Shown: one piece after another, positions 52,891-62,155 of the stretch
Numbering within the stretch: the first letter of the stretch is position 1
Layout of the letters: each line of letters starts with the position of its first letter
NCBI GenBank assembly: GCA_045121595.1
Contig: JBGVGI010000091.1
Location: forward strand, 1 to 64,000
Length of the DNA: 64,000 bases
Direction of reading: 5' to 3'
From: Fumia sp045121595
Lineage (GTDB): Bacteria > Bacillota > Clostridia > Oscillospirales > Ruminococcaceae
The notes under the pieces: generated by a model
Databases searched by the model: none
What the model was told of the DNA's origin: nothing
What the model saw: only the letters and a program-made list of their open reading frames with translations
Program-made: the position numbers and the translations under genes

Positions 52891-54582
52891 TTATTCAATT
52901 ACAGTAACGGGAGGTTCGCGGTTTATGTAAACTTCCACAAGTCCATCGGATTTTTTATACTTACTTCCCACCGTATGGTCAATACCCGTTACGTATCCTG
53001 ACGGATAACCTTCGTCCCAACGATACTGAATGATATAGGAAACACCAAGCTCATCGAGAAGTGCAGTATATTCTGCCTGAGTTTTCTTTTCAAACGAAGG
53101 AATCAGAACTCCCTCGGAGCCTTTACTTACAGTAAAAATAATTTCAACCTTTTCTTCAAACTCAGTACCGACCTCGACACTTTGTTTTACAATAGAACCT
53201 GCGGGAAGTTTATCGTCAAACACGTACTCAGGCGCACCAAAGATATAAAGCTCACTGTTTGCAACGTTTGACGTCACGATTTCATAGGCCTGACCTATAA
53301 AATTGTCAACCTTATGCATTTCTACGCTTTCTTCGGAGGATTCTTCACTTTCCTCAAAACTTTCAGAAATCCCCGAAGGCTCGATATTTTCAAAGCTTTC
53401 TATAGAATATTCAGATTCGCCACTTACCGGTTTTTCACCTCTGTTACCAAACAAAGCCCAGAAAGTAAGAATTAAAATCACAAGTAAAATCGGCAAGGTT
53501 ACAAGCGCACTGAAAACTATCATACGTCTGCTTCCAGGTTCTTTTTTATCTTTCTTGGTTTTTTCACTGACTTCTTTCGGCAAACGTATCATAACGGTTG
53601 GATTATCGTTTGATACTGTATTTTGAGTTTCAAGAGGACTTCCTATTTTTATTAAAAGTTCACTTATACTCTGTATACGACTTGAAGTTGAGAGAGAAAG
53701 TCCCTCAATTATAGCATCGGAAACCTCACGGGGTACAGTTTCATTTCTGTCCTTTATCGGAGTAAGTTCTTTATACTGAGAACGTAAAAGTGCTTCCGTT
53801 GGTACCTTCCCCGTAAGACATTCATAAATAACTGCGCATATAGCATAAACGTCTGTCCACGGGCCGTGAGGACTTACCTCAGAATACTGCTCAGGAGCAG
53901 AAAATCCCGGGAAAAGCTCAGCAGAAAGTTCTGTACTTGAAGCACGTACGGCACTTATTGAAAAGCCGTCAATTTTAGCAACACCGCTACGACTTAAAAC
54001 TATATTTTTACTGCAGATGCCTCTGTGAATAATACCATCTTCATGCACGGCAGAAAGAGTCTTGATAAGCGGAATAAGCAAATCCGAAGTTTCAGACCAG
54101 CTAAGCATAGAATTTCTTTTTTCAAGATATCTTTCAAGAGAAATTCCTTCAACGTACTCGGAAATGGAATAAACCGTTCCGTGCTGATAGCATACGGAAT
54201 AAACCTGAGTAATGCAAGGAAGCGTTTTCATTCTTGAAAGCTTCTGTGCAATCTCGATAAAATCACTCATATATGCTTTGAACTGAATCTGAGAATTTGA
54301 GTTCACAGAAACGGTTTTACCGTCTGTGGCACGTTTTACCAGAGTCTCAGGGAAATACTCAGAAATCTTAACTTTTCTGTTTGCAATCGTATCAAAGCCA
54401 AGGTAAACAACACTTTCCCCGTTCGAAGAAAGCACTTTGCCTATAATATATCTTTCATTTATAACAGTGTGGGGTGCGAGATGTGACGGATAAAGATTAG
54501 CGTCATCAGAATATCCACAATGAGGACAAAAATCACTGTCGCCCTTATCCTTCATACAACCCATACACAAATTGTATTTCAT
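52891..54582 (-). CDS. PASTA-domain Ser/Thr kinase-like protein, probable pseudokinase
   Basis: A 563-aa membrane protein: an N-terminal zinc ribbon (C6-x2-C9, C19-x2-C22), a protein kinase fold (about 40-315), a TM segment (about 350-373), a Ser/Glu-rich linker and two PASTA-like domains to the end. The catalytic loop reads IIHRGICSKN, so the HRD aspartate is Gly, and the DFG triad reads IDGFS. These changes argue against normal kinase activity. APEQYS and the DVYAICAVIYE helix are intact. PASTA kinases sense muropeptides; this one probably works as a scaffold. It faces spoIIE tail-to-tail. Confidence 0.8.
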   Translation of the reverse strand: MKYNLCMGCMKDKGDSDFCPHCGYSDDANLYPSHLAPHTVINERYIIGKVLSSNGESVVYLGFDTIANRKVKISEYFPETLVKRATDGKTVSVNSNSQIQFKAYMSDFIEIAQKLSRMKTLPCITQVYSVCYQHGTVYSISEYVEGISLERYLEKRNSMLSWSETSDLLIPLIKTLSAVHEDGIIHRGICSKNIVLSRSGVAKIDGFSISAVRASSTELSAELFPGFSAPEQYSEVSPHGPWTDVYAICAVIYECLTGKVPTEALLRSQYKELTPIKDRNETVPREVSDAIIEGLSLSTSSRIQSISELLIKIGSPLETQNTVSNDNPTVMIRLPKEVSEKTKKDKKEPGSRRMIVFSALVTLPILLVILILTFWALFGNRGEKPVSGESEYSIESFENIEPSGISESFEESEESSEESVEMHKVDNFIGQAYEIVTSNVANSELYIFGAPEYVFDDKLPAGSIVKQSVEVGTEFEEKVEIIFTVSKGSEGVLIPSFEKKTQAEYTALLDELGVSYIIQYRWDEGYPSGYVTGIDHTVGSKYKKSDGLVEVYINREPPVTVIE

Positions 54583-54638
54583 TTTCTTACCCCCTATTCT
54601 TATTTTTGCCCAGAAAAATGCGTTCTATATATACCTCT

Positions 54639-54667
54639 ATTATACAAAAATCCGTTGACGTTGTCAA
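54639..54667 (-). promoter_or_regulatory. Consensus promoter embedded in the folD terminator
   Basis: Minus strand TTGACA (54667-54662), 17-nt spacer, TATAAT (54644-54639). The -35 lies in the stem of the folD terminator hairpin. It drives the pseudokinase gene, whose ATG is 57 nt downstream. Confidence 0.7.
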
Positions 54668-54675
54668 CGGATTTT
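54647..54675 (-). terminator. folD terminator
   Basis: A 13-bp stem (54647-54659 with 54663-54675) and a 3-nt loop; the AT-rich ends supply a U-rich tail on the minus-strand RNA. It lies 4 nt after the folD stop. Confidence 0.75.
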
Positions 54676-54678
54676 CTT

Positions 54679-55530
54679 TTAAATGTTATTCTGAATTTTA
54701 GCGGCTGTAACAGTATTCTGCATAAGCGTTGCGATTGTCATAGGACCTACCCCACCGGGCACGGGAGTAATATATCCCGCAATATCTTTAACAGCTTCAA
54801 AATCAACGTCGCCACAGAGTTTTCCGTTTTCGTCGCGGTTCATACCGACGTCGATAACAACGGCACCTTCTTTAACCATATCTGCAGTTACGAATTTTGC
54901 CCTGCCGACAGCGGCAACGAGTATATCGGCATTCTTACAGATTTCTTTTAAGTTCTGTGTTTTGGAATGACAGATGGTAACGGTACCATTTCTGTGAAGC
55001 AAAAGCATCGCCATAGGTTTACCTACGATGTTACTTCTTCCGATAACAACACAGTTTTTACCCGCAATATCAACGCCTGTGGAATCAATAAGCTCCATAC
55101 AACCTGAAGGTGTACAGGGTAAGAAATCAAAATCACCAATCATAATTTTACCAACGTTTACAGCATGGAACGCGTCAACGTCTTTCAAAGGAGAAATAGC
55201 GGCAATTACTTTATGGTCGTCAATATGCTTCGGTACGGGAAGCTGCACTAAAATTCCGTGAACTTCAGGAGAATTGTTAATCTTTTCAACAAGGTCAAGA
55301 AGTTCTTTTTCTGTGGTTTCCTTGGGAAGAGCGTATTCAAAAGATTTGATACCACAACGCTCACAGGCCTTCTTTTTGTTGTTCACGTAAACTCTTGAAG
55401 CAGGGTCATCACCTACGATAACAACGGCAAGTCCTACCTCTATTCCCTTTTCACTGAGTTTTTTGACTTCAGTACTTACTCTGTCTTTTACCTGTTCTGA
55501 AATCTGTTTTCCGTCAATCAACTTGCACAT
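54679..55530 (-). CDS. folD: Methylene-tetrahydrofolate dehydrogenase/cyclohydrolase FolD
   Basis: A 283-aa bifunctional one-carbon enzyme. Signatures: GDDPASRVYVNNKKKAC near residues 41-57 with the catalytic Lys, QLPVPKHID near 97, PCTPSG near 137 and GRSNIVGKPMA near 161. It interconverts methylene-, methenyl- and formyl-THF in the cytoplasm. The ATG at 55530 has AAGGAG seven bases upstream; a start ten codons earlier would lie inside lgt. It overlaps lgt by 17 nt. Confidence 0.96.
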   Translation of the reverse strand: MCKLIDGKQISEQVKDRVSTEVKKLSEKGIEVGLAVVIVGDDPASRVYVNNKKKACERCGIKSFEYALPKETTEKELLDLVEKINNSPEVHGILVQLPVPKHIDDHKVIAAISPLKDVDAFHAVNVGKIMIGDFDFLPCTPSGCMELIDSTGVDIAGKNCVVIGRSNIVGKPMAMLLLHRNGTVTICHSKTQNLKEICKNADILVAAVGRAKFVTADMVKEGAVVIDVGMNRDENGKLCGDVDFEAVKDIAGYITPVPGGVGPMTIATLMQNTVTAAKIQNNI

Positions 55531-56473
55531 CTTTTTTCTCCTTTTTTGCTTTCTTCTCATTATATGCCATTAACTCTTGCTGATATTCTTCAGTATCAAC
55601 GTAAAGCTTTAAATAATTTTCATCATGAAGGCGTTTTTTCTTTGAACGAACGGTAATAAGTACTATAATCGCAGTCACTACCAGAAGTATTGCCAGAAGC
55701 TGGGAAACTCTGATACTTCCGATAAGCAGACTATCGGTTCTTAATCCTTCAATAACACTTCTTCCAAGTCCGTACCATGCTGTGTACATAAGGAAAATCT
55801 CACCATCAAATTTGCGGTGTTTTGAGTATAAAAACAAAACTAAAAATCCGAGTGCGCACCAGAGCGATTCATATAAAAAGCAAGGATGAACGGGAGCAGA
55901 AGCATCAACGGCAACACCAAGCTTGTTAAGTGCTTCAACGTGAGAAGGGTCACTTAAATAAGCAGTAATTCTCGCACTCGTCATACCCCACGGCAAGGTT
56001 GTATTAGAGCCAAATGCTTCAACGTTTACAAAGTTACCCCATCTGCCTATAGACTGTCCGATTAAGAATCCTAACGACGCAATATCGAGCACTGCAAAAA
56101 GTTTCATCTTATAAAGTTTAACTATCACAGAGCCTACTAAAATCGCGCCGATAAGTCCGCCGTAAATCGCAAGACCGCCTTCCCATGTTTTAAAGATTGA
56201 ACCTAAATCATCTTTGAAAGAATCCCATCTGAAAGCGACGTAGTAAAGCCTTGCACCCACTATTCCGCCTATAACACCGCCAAGTGCCACGTCGATAAGT
56301 TTATCGGTAATAACACCGAATTTTTTTGCCTGAGTTGAAGCAAACACCATAGCAAGAATAATTCCGAGAGTAATGAGTATACCGTACCACGTTACACTTA
56401 AAGAACCAATGGAAAGAGCCACACGGTTAAGTGTAAACTCAAGCCCGAGACTGGGAAATTCAACTACGTTCAT
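55514..56473 (-). CDS. lgt: Prolipoprotein diacylglyceryl transferase Lgt
   Basis: A 319-aa membrane enzyme with about seven TM segments. It has YGGLIGAI near residue 100 and the Lgt signature IGRWGNFVNVEAFG near residues 140-153. It transfers diacylglycerol from phosphatidylglycerol to lipobox cysteines. The C-terminal tail is Lys-rich. I prefer ATG 56473, with AGGA upstream at normal spacing, over the in-frame GTG at 56482. It lies 18 nt after the M16 peptidase gene. Confidence 0.95.
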   Translation of the reverse strand: MNVVEFPSLGLEFTLNRVALSIGSLSVTWYGILITLGIILAMVFASTQAKKFGVITDKLIDVALGGVIGGIVGARLYYVAFRWDSFKDDLGSIFKTWEGGLAIYGGLIGAILVGSVIVKLYKMKLFAVLDIASLGFLIGQSIGRWGNFVNVEAFGSNTTLPWGMTSARITAYLSDPSHVEALNKLGVAVDASAPVHPCFLYESLWCALGFLVLFLYSKHRKFDGEIFLMYTAWYGLGRSVIEGLRTDSLLIGSIRVSQLLAILLVVTAIIVLITVRSKKKRLHDENYLKLYVDTEEYQQELMAYNEKKAKKEKKDVQVD

Positions 56474-56491
56474 TGTCTTCACGTCCTTTTC

Positions 56492-57775
56492 TTAAACTGT
56501 CTTGGGATAAACGATGGAAAGCGACTGACTTTCATCGTTAAAATCTTTGTCAAATCGTTTTTTAATATCGTCAAAGGTTATTTCTGAAATTACTTTTATC
56601 ATATCAAAAATCCCAACGTCCATCATCTCATAAGAAATCATTGCAGTTGCAGTATTTTCTGCATCATTAATGCCCTTGAGTGCTTTACCGTAGAGAGCAT
56701 TTCTGCAGGAAAGGAAATCTTCCTCAGAAAGTCCGTTTCGGCGTTTGTCAAAAATCATTTCATTGAATGCTGTGAGTACCGCTTTCGGGTCTTTCGACTC
56801 ACCGCCGAACATAGTAGCAATAAATCCTCTTCCTCCGAAAACTTCAGTTCCGAAATTAATATTTATAAAACCTTTTTCGTACATATCGTTATAAAAATCA
56901 GAAGTCTGACCTGCAAGCATATCGAGTAAAATTTCAAGTTCAATCTGCTGACAAAGGTTTTTATAAGGATCAGTTTCAGGAATTACCTTATATCCGAAAT
57001 AAAAAAGCGGAATAGAAACTTCAAGATTCTGGGTAACTTCCTTTTTGTTTGCCGTAACGGGTTCATCAGGGAATTTTCTTTCAATTTTAACGGGTTTTGA
57101 ATCTTTAAGGTTTTCAAGAATAATCTTTTCTGCTACCGAAGCATCAAAGTTACCCGCTACCGAAATCACCATATTTGAAAGGTTGTAGAAAGTATTATAG
57201 CATCTGTAAAGCAAGTCTGCATCAATTTTCGCAATACTTTCAACAGTACCCGCAATATCCACCTTTACAGGGTGGTTATGGTAAAGCCCTTCAAGAAGGT
57301 TAAACATAACTCTCCAGCTCGGCAAATCCTCGTACATCCTGATTTCCTGACCGATAATTCCCTGCTCTTTTTCCACCGTCTGCTGAGTGAAATACGGAGC
57401 CTGAACAAAGGTAAGAAGTGCCTTTAACGACTCTTCAAACTGGTCGGTACACGAGAAAAGGTAACAAGTCTTGTCAAATGAAGTAAATGCGTTTGCTTCT
57501 GCACCCGTTTTTGCAAAAAGTGTAAAAGCATCACCATCTTCACTTTCAAAAAGCTTATGCTCTAAAAAATGGGCAATACCGTCGGGAACATTTGCAAAAT
57601 CAGACTCATCACCGGTTTTAAAAAAATTATCAACAGAGCCGTATTTCGTACCGAAAAGCGCATACGAAGTGCTGAACCCTTTCATAGGATAAAGCAAAAT
57701 CACAAGTCCTGAGTCATGCTCAATACGGATATATTCTTCACCTATGCGTGAATTTTTGATTATTTCCTTTTTCAT
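56492..57775 (-). CDS. M16 peptidase, catalytic subunit (YmfH-like)
   Basis: A 427-aa pitrilysin-family peptidase with an intact zinc motif HFLEH near residues 68-72 and the distal Glu in the helix after it. Two M16 folds span the protein. Together with the upstream gene it resembles the Bacillus YmfF/YmfH pair, a half-active heterodimer that forms a closed chamber around peptides. The two genes overlap by 4 nt, so equal amounts are made. Confidence 0.9.
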   Translation of the reverse strand: MKKEIIKNSRIGEEYIRIEHDSGLVILLYPMKGFSTSYALFGTKYGSVDNFFKTGDESDFANVPDGIAHFLEHKLFESEDGDAFTLFAKTGAEANAFTSFDKTCYLFSCTDQFEESLKALLTFVQAPYFTQQTVEKEQGIIGQEIRMYEDLPSWRVMFNLLEGLYHNHPVKVDIAGTVESIAKIDADLLYRCYNTFYNLSNMVISVAGNFDASVAEKIILENLKDSKPVKIERKFPDEPVTANKKEVTQNLEVSIPLFYFGYKVIPETDPYKNLCQQIELEILLDMLAGQTSDFYNDMYEKGFININFGTEVFGGRGFIATMFGGESKDPKAVLTAFNEMIFDKRRNGLSEEDFLSCRNALYGKALKGINDAENTATAMISYEMMDVGIFDMIKVISEITFDDIKKRFDKDFNDESQSLSIVYPKTV

Positions 57776-59058
57776 TGCAAATCTCCTTTCTTATTAGTAA
57801 GAAGATATGTTACGTTAAGTTTTAAAAGTTTTGCGGCATTTATAATGTCATCTCTGGTTACCTTCTCAAGGCAAGCAATTTCCTTCTCGGGTGTATTGAA
57901 AGTTTCAAGCAAGGTATTTGTAAGGTAATAGTTTTCAACCGAATACACACTTTCACCAACGGAATTAAAAGCGTTTTTAAGGCTTAAAAGAGCAAATTCC
58001 ATATCGGTATCAGTGAAATCACCTTTACACAAATCGGAAAGTTGTTCTAAAATAGCTTCTTTGGCATCGTCAATTTTATCGTGTTCAACGCCACTGTCGA
58101 TAAGCATTATACCTTTTGCTTTGTCGTAACGTGCCGCACAGTAATAGCAAAGACTCTTCTTTTCCCTGACGTTTAAAAAGAGTTTCGAAGTAGGTGTACC
58201 GCCCAATACCGCAACCGCAAGTCGCATAGGATATAAAAGCTCACTGTCAGGTCCGATACCCGTTTTAAATCCAAAACAGAGCTTAGACTGGGTGACATCA
58301 AAGTATTCAGTTTCATCAAATTGCTCATCATTTACGGGAGCAATCTTCGTTACAGGAAGTGAAACAGGATTTCTTTCAAGCTTTTCAAAAGCTTTTTTAA
58401 AGATTTGTTTTGCAGTTTCAGGGTCTCCCATACCGACGTGATTGATTTCAATATGAGCTTCGTTTAAAATACGGCGGTAGGCATCGGAAACTGCCTGTAA
58501 AGTAATTTCCTTTGCAGACTCCACAGTACCGCATTTATCGGCTCCGTAAGCTTCATCCTTAAACATTAAGGAAACCGTTTTCTTCTGGGCATAGCGGCGT
58601 TTATTATTGATTTCGGCTTCGATTGTATCAATAAGAAAACTGCGCTGAAGCTCAAAAGTCTGCTCGTCAAAAAGTCCGTTTGGCATATTTGGTCTTAAAA
58701 GCAAACCGCATAAAACACTGGCACTTTCTTTTAAAAGTTCTTCTCCGTTTAATGCAAAAGTATCATCAATTGCAGAAATGCTCAAAGTTATAACGGCTTT
58801 ATCCCCTACCTTTGAAACACTTCCCGAAACGGATGCCCCGTACATAAGATTTAACTTTTTGGAAAAATCTTTCAGGGTTTTGAAATCCTCATAACCTTTT
58901 TCAAGTATAAGGGAAACCAAAGCATTTTCCGTCATAGTTTCTTTTTTAAGCGGTAAAATAAGATGCAAAGCTAAAAGATTAGTCTTGTACCTTTCATCTC
59001 TTACACTGCCAAAATATACACTTTCTGCAATCTTTTCACGCAAAAAAGGTGTTTTCAT
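57772..59058 (-). CDS. M16 peptidase-like, inactive partner subunit (YmfF-like)
   Basis: A 428-aa M16-fold protein that lacks the HxxEH zinc motif: the matching region reads ALHLILPLKKETMTENALVS. The C-terminal half keeps REKKSLCYYCAARYD, typical of the substrate-binding R/Y pair in non-catalytic subunits. It is therefore the structural partner of the downstream active subunit. It is the first gene of the small operon with lgt and folD. Confidence 0.88.
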   Translation of the reverse strand: MKTPFLREKIAESVYFGSVRDERYKTNLLALHLILPLKKETMTENALVSLILEKGYEDFKTLKDFSKKLNLMYGASVSGSVSKVGDKAVITLSISAIDDTFALNGEELLKESASVLCGLLLRPNMPNGLFDEQTFELQRSFLIDTIEAEINNKRRYAQKKTVSLMFKDEAYGADKCGTVESAKEITLQAVSDAYRRILNEAHIEINHVGMGDPETAKQIFKKAFEKLERNPVSLPVTKIAPVNDEQFDETEYFDVTQSKLCFGFKTGIGPDSELLYPMRLAVAVLGGTPTSKLFLNVREKKSLCYYCAARYDKAKGIMLIDSGVEHDKIDDAKEAILEQLSDLCKGDFTDTDMEFALLSLKNAFNSVGESVYSVENYYLTNTLLETFNTPEKEIACLEKVTRDDIINAAKLLKLNVTYLLTNKKGDLQ

Positions 59059-59212
59059 TATATCATTCCTTTTAAATCAGATATTCTTTTTTAAGTATAC
59101 CATATTATCGCAAAAAAAATAAGACTTTTTTATAAATATTTTAAAGAAAATTAAAAAAGATTAATAATTTCACTTTCTTCTTTCAATATTTATGGATTTT
59201 TTCTCTAAAAGG

Positions 59213-59241
59213 TTGACCAAACGCCATATTAATTATATAAT
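59213..59241 (+). promoter_or_regulatory. Promoter of galE
   Basis: TTGACC (59213-59218), 17-nt spacer, TATAAT (59236-59241), with CAGGAGGT before the ATG at 59281. Confidence 0.85.
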
Positions 59242-59280
59242 TTATTATGGAAATAAAAAATTTTTTCAGGAGGTATTTTT

Positions 59281-60288
59281 ATGGCAGTATTAGTAACAGG
59301 CGGTGCAGGATACATTGGTTCTCATACCTGCGTTGAGCTTTTGAATGAGGGTGAAGAAATTATTATCGTTGATAATTTTATCAACTCAAAACCTGAAGCT
59401 TTAAACCGCATCAAAAAAATCACAGGTAAGGATTTTAAATTCTATGAAGTGGACTTGCTTGACCGTGAAAACCTCGAGAAAGTTTTTGAACAGAATGAAA
59501 TCGATGCAGTAATCCATTTTGCAGGTCTTAAAGCAGTTGGTGAAAGTGTATCAAAACCTATCTGGTATTATCATAACAACATCACGGGAACTTTAATTCT
59601 GTGTGAAATTATGCAGAAATACGGCGTTAAGAAGATGGTATTCAGTTCTTCTGCTACTGTTTACGGTTCTCCCAAATCAGTTCCGATAAAAGAGGACTTC
59701 CCTCTTTCCACAACAAACCCCTACGGATCCACAAAGCTTATGATTGAAGGCATTTTGCGTGACCTTTACGTTGCAGACAAAGACTGGTCCGTTGCGTTGC
59801 TCCGTTACTTCAACCCCATCGGTGCTCACAAAAGCGGTCTTATCGGTGAAGACCCTAACGGAATTCCTAACAACCTTCTCCCCTATATTGCTCAGGTAGC
59901 TTCAGGAAAGCTTGAGTGTCTCTCAGTTTTCGGAAGTGACTACGATACAGTTGACGGTACGGGTGTACGTGACTATATCCACGTTGTTGACTTGGCACTC
60001 GGTCACCTTAAAGCACTTGAAAAAGTAAGAAAAGACAAAGGCGTTGATGCTTATAACTTAGGTACGGGTACAGGATACTCCGTTTTGCAGATAGTAGATG
60101 CTTTTGAAAAAGCGAGTGGCAAAAAGGTAAATTACAAAATTACCGACCGCCGTCCCGGTGACATCGCTGAATGCTATGCAGACCCCAAAAAGGCAAAGGA
60201 ACTCCTTAACTGGGAAGCAACACGCGGTGTTAAAGAAATGTGTGAAGACTCCTGGCGCTTCACCGTAAACAATCCTAACGGACTTTAA
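59281..60288 (+). CDS. galE: UDP-glucose 4-epimerase GalE
   Basis: A 335-aa extended short-chain dehydrogenase: NAD-binding GGAGYIGSH (residues 7-15), HFAGLKAVGES near 79, catalytic SSSATVYG and Y-x3-K (YGSTK near 147-151). It interconverts UDP-glucose and UDP-galactose, giving a precursor for the polysaccharide made by the genes to the left and for galactose use. It stands alone with its own promoter and terminator. Confidence 0.96.
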   Translation: MAVLVTGGAGYIGSHTCVELLNEGEEIIIVDNFINSKPEALNRIKKITGKDFKFYEVDLLDRENLEKVFEQNEIDAVIHFAGLKAVGESVSKPIWYYHNNITGTLILCEIMQKYGVKKMVFSSSATVYGSPKSVPIKEDFPLSTTNPYGSTKLMIEGILRDLYVADKDWSVALLRYFNPIGAHKSGLIGEDPNGIPNNLLPYIAQVASGKLECLSVFGSDYDTVDGTGVRDYIHVVDLALGHLKALEKVRKDKGVDAYNLGTGTGYSVLQIVDAFEKASGKKVNYKITDRRPGDIAECYADPKKAKELLNWEATRGVKEMCEDSWRFTVNNPNGL

Positions 60289-60292
60289 TATG

Positions 60293-60320
60293 AAAGCCGA
60301 TGCTTTGTGCGTCGGCTTTT
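60293..60320 (+). terminator. galE terminator
   Basis: An 11-bp stem (60293-60303 with 60309-60319, one U-G pair) and a 5-nt loop, followed by T-rich sequence. Confidence 0.8.
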
Positions 60321-60335
60321 TCTATTATTTCCCGC

Positions 60336-60364
60336 TTGAAGTAAAAATGATTATATGATATAAT
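60336..60364 (+). promoter_or_regulatory. Promoter of the GH10-like gene
   Basis: TTGAAG (60336-60341), 17-nt spacer, TATAAT (60359-60364). The leader to the ATG is about 105 nt. Confidence 0.8.
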
Positions 60365-60369
60365 GAAGA

Positions 60370-60470
60370 AAATGGGTGTTAGGTCTTTCAAGCCCGACAA
60401 CGCAGAAAAAGCCGAATTTTGAATAATTTCAGGCGGGTTCGGATTTATCGGTTATGCATAGAGAAAGGAG
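60370..60470 (+). promoter_or_regulatory. Structured 5' leader of unknown type
   Basis: Within the leader CCGAA (60412-60416) can pair with TTCGG (60438-60442), and CCCG (60393-60396) with CGGG (60434-60437), which would form a pseudoknot-like fold. I could not match it to a known riboswitch class. The ribosome site AGGAG lies directly after it. Confidence 0.3.
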
Positions 60471-60476
60471 ACATTT

Positions 60477-62120
60477 ATGAAACATATTTTAAAAGTTATT
60501 TCTGTACTTATGATAATTTCTGTTTGTCTGTCATCCGTAACGGTATCGGCTGCAAAGGAAGAACCCTTTAAGGGTATCTGGGTGTCAACAGTTTATAATC
60601 TCGATTACCCTTCAAAACCTACAACCGATGCAAATACCTTGATGGCTGAAGCAGATAAGATACTTGATAATTGTGAAGAAATGGGTATGACTGCTGTATT
60701 TTTACAGGTACGTCCTTCGGGGGATGCCCTTTATGAGTCTGACATCTTCCCGTGGAGTAAATATCTCACGGGAACTCAGGGTTTTGCACCGTCAGGTGGT
60801 TTTGACCCTCTTACATACTGGATAAAGGGTGCTCACAAAAGAGGCATGGAGCTTCACGCATGGCTTAACCCTTACAGAGTTACAAAGGGTGGCGACAGCG
60901 AATGGAATGCTTTAGCCCCTGATAATCCCGCTAAGATGAATCCTCACTGGGTAGTTAAATACACTCCCGACGGGAACTATTACTTGAATCCCGCACTTCC
61001 CGAGGTAAGAGAGCTTGTAATCAACGGCATCGTTGAAATCGCAGAAAACTATGACGTTGACGGAATTCACTTTGACGACTACTTCTACCCCGGTCAGAAT
61101 TTTAATGATAACGACAGTTTTATTCTTTACGGAAAAGATTTTTCTTCTCTTGATGAATGGCGAAGAAACAACGTTGATTTGCTTATCAAGGGCGTTTATG
61201 ACGCAGTAAAGAGCATTGATAAAAATATCGACTTCGGCGTAAGTCCTCAGGGCATCTGGAGAAATAAAGGCAGTGACTCATTAGGCTCCGACACAACGGG
61301 TTCACAGAGTTACAACCATTATGCCGATACAAGAAAATGGGTAAAAGATGAAATCATAGATTACATCTGTCCGCAGATTTACTGGTATATCGGTCAGAAA
61401 GGTGCCGACTATGAAATTGTCACCAAATGGTGGGCAGACGTTGTAAAAGGTACCGACGTAAAGCTTTATATCGGTATGGCTGACTATAAGGCAAATGCCC
61501 AGAATCCGTCAGACCCCTGGCACGGAATAACGGCTATCAAAAATCAGATTGCTTTAAACCGCTCAATTCCTGAGGTTTCGGGTGAAATTCATTTCAGGTA
61601 CAAATTTTTAGTTGATAACCAAAATCTTTTTAACTTCTATAAAAACGATGATACTGTAAGTAACGTTTCCCCCATTCTGCCCGAAAAAGAAACTGTTACC
61701 GACAAGGATAAAAATGAAGTTTCCCTTATCAAAACAAGAACTCCTGCAAAAGACGGCAGTGGTACCTGGATACTTTTAAATGACGGAAACTATAAATTTG
61801 CAAATGATAAAGGCGTTTACACTGTCGGTTGGCAGAAGTCAGACGGAAGTTGGTTTTACTTTAACCGCGACGGCATTATGCAAAAGGGTTGGCAAAAAAT
61901 TGACGGAAGTTGGTTCTTCTTCAACGGTGGCGGTTATATGAAAACCGGTTGGCTTAAAAATGGCGGTAAATGGTATTTCTTCAATGGCGGAGGATATATG
62001 AAAACCGGTTGGGTTAAGACCGGTGGCAAATGGTACTACTTTATGCCCGACGGGGATATGGCATTTGATACCATAACTCCCGACGGATACCGTTTGGGTA
62101 AAGACGGCGCTATGATGTAA
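60477..62120 (+). CDS. Secreted GH10-like hydrolase with cell-wall-binding repeats
   Basis: A 547-aa exported protein. A signal peptide (MKHILKVISVL to TVSAA) is followed by a GHL10/DUF187 glycosylhydrolase-like domain (about 30-370: KGIWVSTVYNLDYPS, LQVRPSGDALY, HAWLNPYR, DGIHFDDYFYP), then about five aromatic ~20-aa repeats (GWQKxDGSWFYFNxxG) of the choline/cell-wall-binding type. The family probably cleaves a wall glycan or polysaccharide; the repeats hold it at the surface. Polymer substrate is not defined by the sequence. Confidence 0.9.
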   Translation: MKHILKVISVLMIISVCLSSVTVSAAKEEPFKGIWVSTVYNLDYPSKPTTDANTLMAEADKILDNCEEMGMTAVFLQVRPSGDALYESDIFPWSKYLTGTQGFAPSGGFDPLTYWIKGAHKRGMELHAWLNPYRVTKGGDSEWNALAPDNPAKMNPHWVVKYTPDGNYYLNPALPEVRELVINGIVEIAENYDVDGIHFDDYFYPGQNFNDNDSFILYGKDFSSLDEWRRNNVDLLIKGVYDAVKSIDKNIDFGVSPQGIWRNKGSDSLGSDTTGSQSYNHYADTRKWVKDEIIDYICPQIYWYIGQKGADYEIVTKWWADVVKGTDVKLYIGMADYKANAQNPSDPWHGITAIKNQIALNRSIPEVSGEIHFRYKFLVDNQNLFNFYKNDDTVSNVSPILPEKETVTDKDKNEVSLIKTRTPAKDGSGTWILLNDGNYKFANDKGVYTVGWQKSDGSWFYFNRDGIMQKGWQKIDGSWFFFNGGGYMKTGWLKNGGKWYFFNGGGYMKTGWVKTGGKWYYFMPDGDMAFDTITPDGYRLGKDGAMM

Positions 62121-62127
62121 AAATAAA

Positions 62128-62154
62128 GACCTGAGGAAAATCCTCAGGTCTTTT
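62128..62154. terminator. Bidirectional terminator
   Basis: A 10-bp stem (62128-62137 with 62141-62150), AAA loop and T-run, between the GH10-like gene and the convergent clpX. Confidence 0.85.
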
Positions 62155-62155
62155 G

